Shown: positions 1 to 7,059, numbered from the stretch's first letter. The stretch is 8,503 nt of DNA from Bacteroidota bacterium (GCA_025361325.1 JANYAL010000326.1:1-8503); one strand, 5' to 3'. Numbers and translations are program-made. The notes: generated by a model not told the origin, from the sequence alone.

Positions 1-61
1 AAATAAGAAAAAGAGATCCGCTTATGCTCCGCTTTCCCTTTGTTCTTCCGCCTGAAAATAC

Positions 62-1192
62 ATGCCCGATAAACACCTCCATATCGTTACCCACGATGTC
101 CCCTGGCCGGTAGACCATGGCGGCATTACCGACCTGTACTATAAGATAAAGGCCCTGCACCAGCAAGGGGTACAGATACACCTGCATTGTTTCACCAGCG
201 GCCGCAGGCCACAGGTTGAGCTTAACAGGTATTGTGTTTCCGTGGATTATTATTCCCGCATCACAGGCTTCCGGGGAATTTCATTACGTATACCCTACAT
301 TGTTAATTCAAGGAAGAACAGGGATTTGATCACAAACCTGCAGAATGACCACTACCCCGTTCTGCTGGAAGGAATCCATACCACCTATTACCTGTACACC
401 GGCCAGTTGAAGGACCACAAAGTGTTCATCAGGCTGCATAATGTTGAGTTCGCATATTACAAACAACTTGCAGGTGCGGAGAAGAACATTTTCAAAAAGT
501 ACTATTTCCACATAGAAAGCCTGCTGCTCAAAAGGTATGAGCATTCCATTTCGCAAAAGGGGATGATCCTTGCCGTTAATAAGGAAGATGCAAGATTTTA
601 TCGGGAAGTTTTTCATGCCAACCGGGTACAATTCCTGCCGGTGTTCCATCCCTATTTGCTTTCCGTTGGTAAGGAAAGCAAAGGCTGTTATTGCCTCTAC
701 CATGGAAACCTCGCCGTGCCTGAAAATGAACAGGCAGTTACCTGGTTGCTCACCAGGGTCTTCCATGAACTGGAGATACCGTTCGTCGTTGCAGGCAGGG
801 ACCCGTCAAAAAAACTGCAGCACCTTGTCCACATCCATAAACATACCTGCATCGTGGCAAACCCGAGTCAACAGGAAATGCAGGACCTTATTGCCAAGGC
901 CCAGTTGCACGTGCTGCCTTCCTTCAATATCACCGGCGTTAAACTGAAACTGCTCAATGCCCTTTTCAATGGTCGGTTTTGCCTGGTTAACCCGGCCACA
1001 GTAAAGGGGTCAACACTGGAAGCATACTGCCATGTTGCGGATGGAGCTGATGCATTCATTGCTAAGGTCAGAGAGCTATACCAGCTGGATTATACCGAGC
1101 AGGAAAGGGAACAAAGACAGGGATTGCTGATGCATGCGTTCAACAATGAGGAAAATGCCCTGAGGCTGATTGGGATAATCAATAATGAATAA
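62..1192 (+). CDS. Glycosyltransferase, GT-B fold (GT4-like)
   Basis: A 376-residue protein that probably transfers a sugar from a nucleotide-sugar donor to a glycan or lipid acceptor on the cytoplasmic side of the membrane. The N-terminal Rossmann-like half (about 1-195) carries PWPVDHGG at 14-21, the glycine-rich loop typical of GT4 enzymes, and RLHNVE at 124-129. The C-terminal donor-binding half (about 205-370) carries YHGNLAVPEN at 213-222, GRDPS at 245-249 and LPSFNITGVKLKLLNAL at 285-301, where GT4 proteins contact the donor. Length fits the family. No signal peptide or membrane segment is visible. The start is constrained: an in-frame TGA at 53-55 lies two codons before the ATG. There is no Shine-Dalgarno site, as is usual in Bacteroidota. 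The gene converges with the FtsE-like gene across 112 bases. Donor and acceptor cannot be told from sequence; the upstream neighbour lies outside the window. Confidence 0.85.
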   Translation: MPDKHLHIVTHDVPWPVDHGGITDLYYKIKALHQQGVQIHLHCFTSGRRPQVELNRYCVSVDYYSRITGFRGISLRIPYIVNSRKNRDLITNLQNDHYPVLLEGIHTTYYLYTGQLKDHKVFIRLHNVEFAYYKQLAGAEKNIFKKYYFHIESLLLKRYEHSISQKGMILAVNKEDARFYREVFHANRVQFLPVFHPYLLSVGKESKGCYCLYHGNLAVPENEQAVTWLLTRVFHELEIPFVVAGRDPSKKLQHLVHIHKHTCIVANPSQQEMQDLIAKAQLHVLPSFNITGVKLKLLNALFNGRFCLVNPATVKGSTLEAYCHVADGADAFIAKVRELYQLDYTEQEREQRQGLLMHAFNNEENALRLIGIINNE

Positions 1193-1304
1193 GCGTAAAA
1201 GAAAAGTAAAGGACTAAGAATATAGAATAGCAATAAAGGATAATTCGAAATCAAAAAGGAATTTAATTCAGCATAAGCCCATTCAGGGTTCACCATCCAC
1301 TACC

Positions 1305-1994
1305 CTACACCATCTCCAAACTCGCAATATCCCCCACTTTCCCCAATTCGGTACGTATCATCCTGGCCGGAAACTTCCGGATCACCATATAATCATGCGT
1401 GGCCATGATGATGGTGGTGTCATAATCCTTACAGATATGGAAAAGCAATTGCATGATCTCATCGCTGGTCTCGGGATCCAGGTTACCGGTTGGCTCATCG
1501 GCCAGTATCAGCCTGGGAGAATTAAGCAGGGCACGGGCAATGTCCATCCGCTGCTGCTCGCCGCCGCTCAGCTCAAAAGGCATCTTGAAACCCTTGGTCT
1601 TCAGTCCTACCTTTTCAAGCACATCGGAGATCTTCTCCTCCATCAGCTTTTCATCCTTCCAGCCCGTGGCCTTCAATACAAAACTCATGTTCTCATTTAC
1701 ATTACGGTCTGTAAGCAACTGGAAATCCTGGAATACCACACCCAGGTTACGCCTTAAGAAAGGCACTGTTTTCCAGTTTAGGTCACGCAGGTTATGGCCA
1801 ACAACAGTTCCTTCACCTGTGGTAAGCTGCAGGTCACCGTACAGGGTCTTCAACAGGCTGCTCTTACCGGTACCAGTCTTGCCAACCAGGTAAACGAATT
1901 CGCCCTTGTTCACTGTAATATTCACATTATTCAGTACAAGGGTGCTGCCCTGGTAGATATTTACATTGCGTAATTCAACAATTGGAAGGGACAT
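1305..1994 (-). CDS. ftsE: FtsE-type ABC transporter ATP-binding protein
   Basis: A 229-residue single-domain ABC ATPase. Visible motifs in order are Walker A GKTGTGKS at 38-45, Q-loop Q89 in VFQDFQLL, signature LSGGEQQR at 142-149, Walker B LILADEP at 162-168 with catalytic E167, D-loop TGNLDPET, and H-loop H200 in ATHDY. All catalytic residues are intact. Size and the N-terminal sequence fit FtsE, the cytoplasmic partner of the membrane protein FtsX. In other bacteria FtsEX couples ATP hydrolysis to periplasmic peptidoglycan hydrolase control at the division site. No ftsX is adjacent, so the partner must be encoded elsewhere. The closely related LolD/MacB-type ATPases are the main alternative. 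The leader before the ATG is A-rich without a Shine-Dalgarno site. The gene sits 197 bases downstream of purM on the same strand, with a possible terminator between them, so it is probably transcribed separately. Confidence 0.87.
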   Translation of the reverse strand: MSLPIVELRNVNIYQGSTLVLNNVNITVNKGEFVYLVGKTGTGKSSLLKTLYGDLQLTTGEGTVVGHNLRDLNWKTVPFLRRNLGVVFQDFQLLTDRNVNENMSFVLKATGWKDEKLMEEKISDVLEKVGLKTKGFKMPFELSGGEQQRMDIARALLNSPRLILADEPTGNLDPETSDEIMQLLFHICKDYDTTIIMATHDYMVIRKFPARMIRTELGKVGDIASLEMV

Positions 1995-2159
1995 GATATT
2001 GTTTGGAGTTTATTGTTTGTTGTTACCAGGCTTGATATCTTTAATCAGAATTCCGCAATTATGATAAACCATTGTTACCTGAATGAACATCTTACTGAAG
2101 TGTAAAATTAGCCATACAGGCAGTTTTTAAAAAATTAAAGTTCTGCACCAACTGTTAAA

Positions 2160-2179
2160 TTAAACCTGCCGGGGTTTAA
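2160..2179 (-). terminator. Possible terminator of purM
   Basis: A perfect 7-base inverted repeat, TTAAACC at 2160-2166 and GGTTTAA at 2173-2179, with a 6-base loop. It starts 13 bases after the purM stop codon on the minus strand. The following transcript is U-rich but interrupted (TTTAAC). An overlapping alternative hairpin uses GGGTT/AACCC around 2172-2185. This is a weak rho-independent candidate, seen in sequence only. Confidence 0.35.
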
Positions 2180-2191
2180 AAACCCACAGCA

Positions 2192-3385
2192 CTAATAAGC
2201 GATCATCTCTTCTTTCAAACGAATCTGCAACTGCTTTTTATCCCCCGCCTCTACCCTGCCAATTACCCGTGCATCAATATTAAATTGCCTGGCTGTACCG
2301 ATCATGATATCTGCAGATGAAGCATCGCAATACAGTTCCAGCCGGCAGCCCATATTGAACACTTCATACATCTCGCGGTTACTGCTGCCGCTGTTCTGTT
2401 GTATGATGCGAAATATCTCCGGCGGATCAAAAAGGTTGTCCTTGATAACCCTCAAATTACCCGGCATGTACTTCATACACTTCGTCTGCCCGCCACCGCT
2501 GCAATGTATAAGACCGTGGATCTTCTCAAATTGTGCTTCGAGCAGGAGTTTTAATAGAGGTGCGAAGGTACGGGTAGGGCTGAGTAATAATTTACCGATG
2601 CTGGAAGCCGGATACCGGATACCGGATCCTGCAGACTGGCCACTATCAACCTGTTCCGATAATTTATGTTTGCCAATATAAACCACATCTTCAGGAAGCG
2701 CAGGATCGTAGCTTTCTCTGAAGTTTTCGCCATAATACCTGCCAAGCACATCATGCCGGGCACTGGTGAGGCCGTTACTGCCAATGCCGCTGTTGTAAGC
2801 TGTTTCATAGGTAGCCTGTCCATAGCCTGCAAATCCAACGATCACATCGCCTGCCTGTATCTTTTCATTGCTGATGATCCTGTCCTTTGGCCAGCGGCAG
2901 GCCATGGTACCGTTGACGGCGATGGTACGAACCACATCACCCACATCGGCAGTTTCCCCGCCCAGGAAATGGATGTTGACGCCGAAGGTCTTCAGCAGGT
3001 TGAACAATTCCTGCGAACCACTGATGACCTGTTCCAGTACGGCTCCGGGTATCAGGTGTTTGTTACGGTCGATGGTGGAATTGAAAACGATATTATCATA
3101 AATGCCTACACACAACAGGTCGTCCAGGTTCATCACAATGGCATCCTGCGCAATACCTTTCCACACCGATATATCACCCGTTTCCTTCCAGTACAGGTAG
3201 GCCAGGATACTCTTGGTGCCTGCTCCATCGGCGTGCATGATATTTACATACTGTTCATCACCCCCCAGGAAATCAGGATAGATCTTACAGAAAGCATACG
3301 GAAAAAGACCGGGGTTGAGGTGCTGTACGGCCGCATGCACTTCTTCTTTCTGGGCGGAGACACCACGTTTGGAATATAAAGACAT
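2192..3385 (-). CDS. purM: Phosphoribosylformylglycinamidine cyclo-ligase (AIR synthase), long Bacteroidota form
   Basis: PurM converts formylglycinamidine ribonucleotide plus ATP into aminoimidazole ribonucleotide in de novo purine synthesis, in the cytoplasm. Counted from the chosen start the protein has 397 residues. Family motifs are SKRGVSAQKEEVHAAV near the N-terminus, DGAGTK at 53-58 (DGVGTK in many bacteria), MNLDDLLCVG at 85-94, GGETADVGD at 142-150, GSNGLTSAR at 202-210, HCSGGGQTK at 294-302 and EVFNMGCRLE at 341-350. The frame stays open to an ATG at 3466, which would add 27 residues (MDNGQFIC...). I rejected that start because those residues do not look like PurM and MSLYSKRGVSAQKE matches the expected family N-terminus. 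A loop at about 243-263 looks longer than in relatives I remember, and a three-copy 7-base tandem repeat encodes part of it. The gene is divergent from ribF, 116 bases away. Confidence 0.9.
   Translation of the reverse strand: MSLYSKRGVSAQKEEVHAAVQHLNPGLFPYAFCKIYPDFLGGDEQYVNIMHADGAGTKSILAYLYWKETGDISVWKGIAQDAIVMNLDDLLCVGIYDNIVFNSTIDRNKHLIPGAVLEQVISGSQELFNLLKTFGVNIHFLGGETADVGDVVRTIAVNGTMACRWPKDRIISNEKIQAGDVIVGFAGYGQATYETAYNSGIGSNGLTSARHDVLGRYYGENFRESYDPALPEDVVYIGKHKLSEQVDSGQSAGSGIRYPASSIGKLLLSPTRTFAPLLKLLLEAQFEKIHGLIHCSGGGQTKCMKYMPGNLRVIKDNLFDPPEIFRIIQQNSGSSNREMYEVFNMGCRLELYCDASSADIMIGTARQFNIDARVIGRVEAGDKKQLQIRLKEEMIAY
2608..2628. repeat. Three-copy 7-base tandem repeat inside purM
   Basis: CCGGATA occurs at 2608-2614 and 2615-2621, followed by CCGGATC at 2622-2628. 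The 21 bases equal seven codons, so the array keeps the purM frame and encodes about residues 253-260 (GSGIRYPA). Loss or gain of one unit would shift the frame. Confidence 0.85.
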
Positions 3386-3481
3386 TGTTGAAATTAATAT
3401 ATGTGCTGCAAGCTGTGAGCGTATGCCTGCGCGTTGCAAATTACAAATGAATTGCCCATTATCCATGAGAAAATTAACCCT

Positions 3482-3489
3482 TAGCTTTG
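3482..3489 (+). promoter_or_regulatory. Candidate ribF promoter, -7 element
   Basis: TAGCTTTG matches the Bacteroidota -7 consensus TAnnTTTG exactly. The nearest upstream TTG (3452-3454) is 27 bases away, further than the usual 17-23, so the -33 element is poor or absent. Transcription from here would start near 3494-3496, leaving a leader of only about 6-8 bases before the ATG at 3502. The element also covers the alternative TTG start at 3487, which argues against using that codon. Confidence 0.5.
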
Positions 3490-3501
3490 CAAGGCCTCAT
3501 T

Positions 3502-4425
3502 ATGCAGATACACCGGGATATACTTCAATTACCAACCTTTACCAACGCTGTGATCACTGTAGGCACTTTCGACGGGGTGCACCTGGGACACCGGCAGATC
3601 ATCGACAAATTAAAAGAAGAAGCTGTAAAAGCCGGGGGCGAATCCGTGATCATCACCTTTCACCCCCATCCCCGTAAGATCGTTTCCTCCGTGGTTACCG
3701 GTATACGGCTGATCAATACGCTGGATGAGCGCATGGAATTGCTGGAACACACCGGTATTGATCACCTGGTGGTGGTGCCTTTCACCGATTATTTTGCCAA
3801 CCAGGAAGCAGAAGCATATATCCGTGAATTCCTGGTCGATAAATTCCATCCGCATACCATCATCATCGGATACGACCACCGCTTTGGCAGAGAACGCAGC
3901 GGCAATTACAAACTCATGGAAGAGCTGTCCGGGGTCTATGGTTATCGCCTGAAGGAGATACCCGAACATATCCTGGATGCCGTAAAAGTAAGCAGCACCA
4001 ATATACGCCATGCCATTCTGAATGGCCATGTCGGGGACGCTAATAAACTGTTGGGTTACCCATTCTTCTTTGAAGGCGAAGTAGTGCACGGCGATAAGAT
4101 TGGCCGTACCATCGGCTACCCTACCGCCAACCTGAAAAGCACGGATGAAGAAAAGATCTGCCTGGGCGATGGCATCTATGCCGTGTATGTTAACGTACAG
4201 GGGCAGGTCTACAAAGGCATGATGAGCATCGGCTTCAGGCCCACCGTAAACGGAAAGAAAAGAGTAACGGAAGTAAACATCTTCGATTTTGATGAAGAGA
4301 TCTACGGACAGATCATCCGGGTAACGGTAAAAAAATACCTGCGCAACGAAGTACGGTTCAACGGACTGGAAGAACTGAAGATGCAGTTGCACAAGGATAA
4401 GGCGGATAGTCTTGGGTTGTTGTAA
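3502..4425 (+). CDS. ribF: Bifunctional riboflavin kinase / FAD synthetase
   Basis: RibF phosphorylates riboflavin to FMN and then adenylylates FMN to FAD, in the cytoplasm. The 307-residue length is typical. The N-terminal nucleotidyltransferase domain (about 15-170) shows GTFDGVHLGH at 21-30 with the HxGH-type motif, FHPHP at 53-57, GYDHRFG at 123-129 and SSTNIRHAI at 164-172. The C-terminal riboflavin kinase domain (about 183-305) shows GRTIGYPTANL at 201-211, which contains the PTAN motif, then GIYAV at 224-228, GFRPTV at 244-249 and the probable catalytic E257 in TEVNIFDF. All key motifs are present. An in-frame TTG at 3487 would add five residues, but the ATG at 3502 is preferred because the TTG lies in a promoter-like element. 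The gene is divergent from purM and converges on holA. Confidence 0.93.
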   Translation: MQIHRDILQLPTFTNAVITVGTFDGVHLGHRQIIDKLKEEAVKAGGESVIITFHPHPRKIVSSVVTGIRLINTLDERMELLEHTGIDHLVVVPFTDYFANQEAEAYIREFLVDKFHPHTIIIGYDHRFGRERSGNYKLMEELSGVYGYRLKEIPEHILDAVKVSSTNIRHAILNGHVGDANKLLGYPFFFEGEVVHGDKIGRTIGYPTANLKSTDEEKICLGDGIYAVYVNVQGQVYKGMMSIGFRPTVNGKKRVTEVNIFDFDEEIYGQIIRVTVKKYLRNEVRFNGLEELKMQLHKDKADSLGLL

Positions 4426-4456
4426 GGCAGTGGGAAGTACAGTGGGCAGTTGTAAG
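4420..4456. repeat. Short nested direct repeats after ribF
   Basis: TTGTAAG occurs at 4420-4426, overlapping the ribF stop codon, and again at 4450-4456. CAGTGGG occurs between them at 4428-4434 and 4440-4446. This G/T-rich degenerate repeat fills the gap between convergent ribF and holA. It may be a decayed intergenic repeat; no function is evident. Confidence 0.5.
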
Positions 4457-4463
4457 CTTGAAG

Positions 4464-4484
4464 AGGCTGTATTTTCAGTAGCCT
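4464..4484. terminator. Weak hairpin between convergent ribF and holA
   Basis: AGGCT at 4464-4468 pairs with AGCCT at 4480-4484, plus possible inner G-U pairs, around a loop containing TATTTT. It lies 38 bases after the ribF stop and 8 bases after the holA stop, so it could serve both. There is no clear U-tract on either side, so support is weak. Confidence 0.25.
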
Positions 4485-4492
4485 ATCCACAT

Positions 4493-5491
4493 CTACCCAA
4501 TCATCTTCGCCACCATCTCGCGCATCAGGGAAGCATCAGAAGTACCGGTATCGCCTACCCCCACTCCTTTCAGGTTATAGTGATGCAGCAGCAGGATGAT
4601 ACGTTCAATACCATCATAGCCATAACGCTTCACTGTATCGAGGGCATTCTTCACGGCAACGGGATTATTGTAAAAATGGGGCCTCAGTGCAGCTTCGCTT
4701 GTGTCGGGCATGCCGAAAATGGTATATATCCTGCTGAAACTGGCATACAGGGCCGGTAATACCATTTGCAGGGGTCCTGCTTTGGGATTGGACTCAAAAT
4801 AACTGATGATGGTAATGGCTTTCGCCAGGTCCTTCCGCGCAATGGCCGACTGAAGCTCAAAAACATTATACTCCTTACTGATACCGATATACCGTTCAAT
4901 ATCATCTTCGGTGATCTCTTCCCTGCCCTTTACATTCAGCTCCAGCTTTTCGATCTCATTCACGATACGGCCCAGGTCGTTCCCGATATGCTCTTCCAGC
5001 AGGCTCACCGCTTTGGAACCTGCCTTGTATCCCTTCGATTGCAGATACTGGCTAATCCATTCCCCCAGTTTATAATCCCGGATCTTCTCGGAATGGAAGA
5101 TCTCGCCATGCTGTTTCAATATCTTATACATCCTTTTCCGTTTATCGAGCGTGTTGCCCTTATAACCGGCAATGAACACCGTGCTCTGCAGGGGATGTTC
5201 AAAATAGGCTTCCAGTTTATCCAGGTCGCGCATCTGCTGTGCCTCCTTCAGCAATACCACCTGCCTTTCGGCGAACATGGGATAACGCCTGCAGGCATTT
5301 ATCACGGCCGCCCAGTCGGCATCCTTTCCATAAAACACTGTCAGGTTAAAACCTGCCTCCGACTCGGGAAGGATCTGTTTCTCAGCATGATCCATCAGCA
5401 TGTCGATATAATAGTCCTCCTCACCCTCAAGCCAGTAGATGGGTTTAAAGCTTTTTTTTGTCCAGTCGCTGATGATCTTTTCGGCGCTCAT
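4493..5491 (-). CDS. holA: DNA polymerase III subunit delta
   Basis: HolA is the delta subunit of the clamp-loader complex; it opens the beta sliding clamp during loading onto DNA. The 332-residue length matches the family. The N-terminal AAA+-like domain (about 15-140) carries YWLEGEEDYYID at 19-30 and RRYPMFAERQVVLLKEAQ at 68-85, both characteristic of bacterial delta. The lid region has GNDLGRIVNEIEKLEL at 170-185 and ITEDDIERYIGISKEYNVFEL at 193-213. The helical C-terminal domain (about 215-332) provides the oligomerisation collar in known delta subunits. As is normal for delta, there is no functional Walker A motif. The start is the first ATG after a promoter-like CAAAGATA (TATCTTTG on the coding strand) only 6 bases upstream, so the transcript may be almost leaderless. 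The gene converges with ribF across 67 bases. A long antisense frame over it appears to be chance. Confidence 0.93.
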   Translation of the reverse strand: MSAEKIISDWTKKSFKPIYWLEGEEDYYIDMLMDHAEKQILPESEAGFNLTVFYGKDADWAAVINACRRYPMFAERQVVLLKEAQQMRDLDKLEAYFEHPLQSTVFIAGYKGNTLDKRKRMYKILKQHGEIFHSEKIRDYKLGEWISQYLQSKGYKAGSKAVSLLEEHIGNDLGRIVNEIEKLELNVKGREEITEDDIERYIGISKEYNVFELQSAIARKDLAKAITIISYFESNPKAGPLQMVLPALYASFSRIYTIFGMPDTSEAALRPHFYNNPVAVKNALDTVKRYGYDGIERIILLLHHYNLKGVGVGDTGTSDASLMREMVAKMIG

Positions 5492-5496
5492 AGCAT

Positions 5497-5504
5497 CAAA
5501 GATA
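5497..5504 (-). promoter_or_regulatory. Candidate holA promoter, -7 element
   Basis: On the minus strand this reads TATCTTTG, an exact TAnnTTTG match. Its downstream edge lies 5 bases before the holA ATG, so transcription would start at or within a few bases of the start codon. No TTG is found at the usual -33 distance. Confidence 0.45.
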
Positions 5505-5748
5505 AAAGTTACCCGGCATGGGTGATGTAATACCCTTAAAATGTTTTTAAAAGCCCCTGTAACCGGGAAATCCAGGGTTTGTGATTCAGTTTAAAATTTA
5601 ATGCCCGGGAGAAAAATCAGATGATGGTCTTTCGCCTGGTATTGACAGCATTCTCTTATTCTGCCAGAATCCAAAGGGTATGATATTGATTTCCTGCTTT
5701 ATTGCTGAAAGCAAAGGGCTGATAATATGAAAAGAATTCAAATTGATT

Positions 5749-5756
5749 TAACTTTG
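5749..5756 (+). promoter_or_regulatory. Candidate promoter of the coiled-coil gene, -7 element
   Basis: TAACTTTG is an exact match to TAnnTTTG. A start near 5762 would give a leader of about 100 bases before the ATG at 5865. No TTG lies 17-23 bases upstream, so the -33 element is weak. The following leader contains the inverted repeats at 5781-5810. Confidence 0.5.
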
Positions 5757-5780
5757 TGGCGTTTCAGGCATCATTATTGA

Positions 5781-5810
5781 TTCGTTATACGAAAAAACCC
5801 TTCTTTTCGT
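5781..5810 (+). promoter_or_regulatory. Overlapping leader hairpins / operator-like palindrome
   Basis: TTCGT (5781-5785), TAT, ACGAA (5789-5793) form a 13-base interrupted palindrome. ACGAAAA (5789-5795) also pairs with TTTTCGT (5804-5810) across an 8-base loop. The middle arm is shared, so the two hairpins exclude each other in RNA. Both lie 20-50 bases after the predicted transcription start. The stems are AT-rich, so this may be a protein-binding site, a weak attenuator, or chance. Confidence 0.3.
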
Positions 5811-5864
5811 TTTACAGGCGATTTATGGAAGCAGTGACCCAATAACTAATTTAAACTCATCACC

Positions 5865-6857
5865 ATGGCATTCGAAAATTTTCCGGTTGCAGAGGAACCC
5901 CAGCATCCCGCAACACAACCACCCAAAAGAAATTTCCGTAGCCTGCTTACCGGCGGACTTATTGTAGCCCTGCTAGGCACCTGGGGTTACATCATCTACG
6001 ACAAGAACCAGACCAAGGAAACCATACAGCAAAAAGATACGGTCATTGCCACTTCCACCTCCCAACGTGATCAATTGCAGAAAGAGCTGGAAGACGCTAC
6101 CATGCAGTATGATATGATCAAAACCAGTAGCGCCAACATGGTGCATAGCAAAGACAGTGTGATCAACAAACGCGACCGGGATATTGCTGATAAGCAGAAG
6201 AAGATAAAGGACCTGCTGGAACGCGCCAAGACCGATAAAAGTCTGTTGGCCGAAGCCGATACCCTGATTGGCTCCCTGAAGAATGATATCGAAGGGTATA
6301 AAACAAGCATCGAGCAACTCGAAGGACAGAAACTGGTGTTGACACAGGAAAAGGAGACAGCTATCAAACAAAGGGATAAAGTGAACCAGGATTATGATTC
6401 GGCCAAAAAAGTGCTGGAGGAAAAGGAAGCGATGATCGATATCGGATCCACCCTGCAGGCCACTGATTTTTCCATCACCGGCATCAAGAACAGGAACAAT
6501 GGCGGAGAAAAGGAAACAAATACCGCCAGGCGGGTCGATAAACTGCGCATCGCTTTCGACCTGGCCGAGAACCGGATTGCCCAAACGGGTACTAAGGACC
6601 TCTATGTTAGCATCACTGCACCTGACGGAACACCTGTAAGTGGTGGCGGAACCTTCAAATCACGCGACGGCGTGGATATCATATATACCCAGAAAGTGAC
6701 GGTGAACTATATACAGGGACAGCGCCAGGCTGTTAACTTCGACTGGCAAAAAAACAATCCCTTCCAGATCGGCGATTACAAGATCCAGATCTACCACAAT
6801 GGATTCAAGATTGGAGAAGGTGTAATACCCTTGAAAAAGGGCGGATTGTTCAGTTAA
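5865..6857 (+). CDS. Membrane-anchored coiled-coil protein of unknown function
   Basis: I do not recognise a named family for this 330-residue protein. It begins with a short proline-rich cytoplasmic tail (1-25), followed by one membrane segment at about 27-45 (LLTGGLIVALLGTWGYIIY) preceded by KR and R. That suggests an N-in, C-out signal anchor, with the remainder in the periplasm. Residues about 50-192 are charged, K/E/D/Q-rich and heptad-like, a long coiled coil (for example RDRDIADKQKKIKDLLERAK). Residues about 195-326 are richer in beta-type sequence (KLRIAFDLAEN, DLYVSITAPDGTPV, QKVTVNYI, GDYKIQIYHNGFKIGEG) and look like a compact C-terminal beta domain. The leader is A/T-rich with no Shine-Dalgarno site. 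A strong terminator follows 50 bases after the stop, so it is probably a monocistronic unit. A cell-envelope structural or sensing role is possible but is inference only. Confidence 0.8.
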   Translation: MAFENFPVAEEPQHPATQPPKRNFRSLLTGGLIVALLGTWGYIIYDKNQTKETIQQKDTVIATSTSQRDQLQKELEDATMQYDMIKTSSANMVHSKDSVINKRDRDIADKQKKIKDLLERAKTDKSLLAEADTLIGSLKNDIEGYKTSIEQLEGQKLVLTQEKETAIKQRDKVNQDYDSAKKVLEEKEAMIDIGSTLQATDFSITGIKNRNNGGEKETNTARRVDKLRIAFDLAENRIAQTGTKDLYVSITAPDGTPVSGGGTFKSRDGVDIIYTQKVTVNYIQGQRQAVNFDWQKNNPFQIGDYKIQIYHNGFKIGEGVIPLKKGGLFS

Positions 6858-6907
6858 TCCCTGCTACCGGCAAGTTTATTCAGTAAGGTTTACTTACATT
6901 TTAATAT

Positions 6908-6959
6908 AATACCCCCTTTCAAACAGAATTGCTGTTTGAAAGGGGGTATTTTTATTTTA
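6908..6959 (+). terminator. Strong intrinsic terminator of the coiled-coil gene
   Basis: Bases 6908-6926 and 6932-6950 form a perfect 19-base-pair stem with a 5-base loop (AATTG). The stem includes five consecutive C-G pairs, and its 3' arm runs into a T-rich tract (TATTTTTATTTT). It begins 50 bases after the stop codon. The 5' side is also A/T-rich, so some activity in the other direction is possible. Confidence 0.95.
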
Positions 6960-6990
6960 TCAATTCCCATTCCTGTTTCGGGAACAAAGA

Positions 6991-7059
6991 AATTCGTGTA
7001 GACTGGTAACCCGTTCTGACGACCTCGTAAGACCAGTTAGATTCCATACACTACGAATT
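6991..7059. repeat. Two-part imperfect inverted repeat
   Basis: AATTCGT at 6991-6997 pairs with ACGAATT at 7053-7059. AG (7000-7001) can pair with CT (7051-7052), and ACTGGT at 7002-7007 pairs with ACCAGT at 7032-7037. The result is a stem interrupted by a 13-base asymmetric bulge. It could be a structured RNA, a mobile-element remnant or chance. Confidence 0.4.

Larger units (their letters stand above)
5492..5864. other. 373-base divergent intergenic region, holA / coiled-coil gene
   Basis: No convincing gene was found here; the longest frame I examined, at 5621, has only 20 codons. The region holds a minus-strand promoter motif beside holA, a plus-strand promoter motif at 5749-5756, and overlapping inverted repeats at 5781-5810. 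The roughly 240 bases between the two promoter motifs show nothing I recognise. Confidence 0.7.

Noticed and set aside
1..61. Possible end of an upstream gene or a small frame from ATG 24
   Set aside because: Several short frames end here (TAA 4-6, TGA 53-55), but none has enough sequence to support a protein, and the ATG 24 frame overlaps the glycosyltransferase.
2666..3379. 237-codon open frame on the plus strand over purM
   Set aside because: Antisense shadow of purM with no domain signature.
3386..3466. 27-residue N-terminal extension of purM from ATG 3466
   Set aside because: The added residues do not resemble PurM, and MSLYSKRGVSAQKE at 3385 matches the expected family N-terminus.
3610..4392. 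260-codon antisense open frame over ribF
   Set aside because: ribF has every family motif on the plus strand; the antisense translation shows no recognisable domain and is a codon-bias shadow.
4766..5530. 254-codon open frame on the plus strand over holA
   Set aside because: It mirrors holA codons, has no recognisable motif and runs through the holA promoter region.
7036..7042. GTTAGAT resembling an integron attC R' site
   Set aside because: No matching RYYYAAC partner lies upstream at a suitable distance, and no integrase is present.
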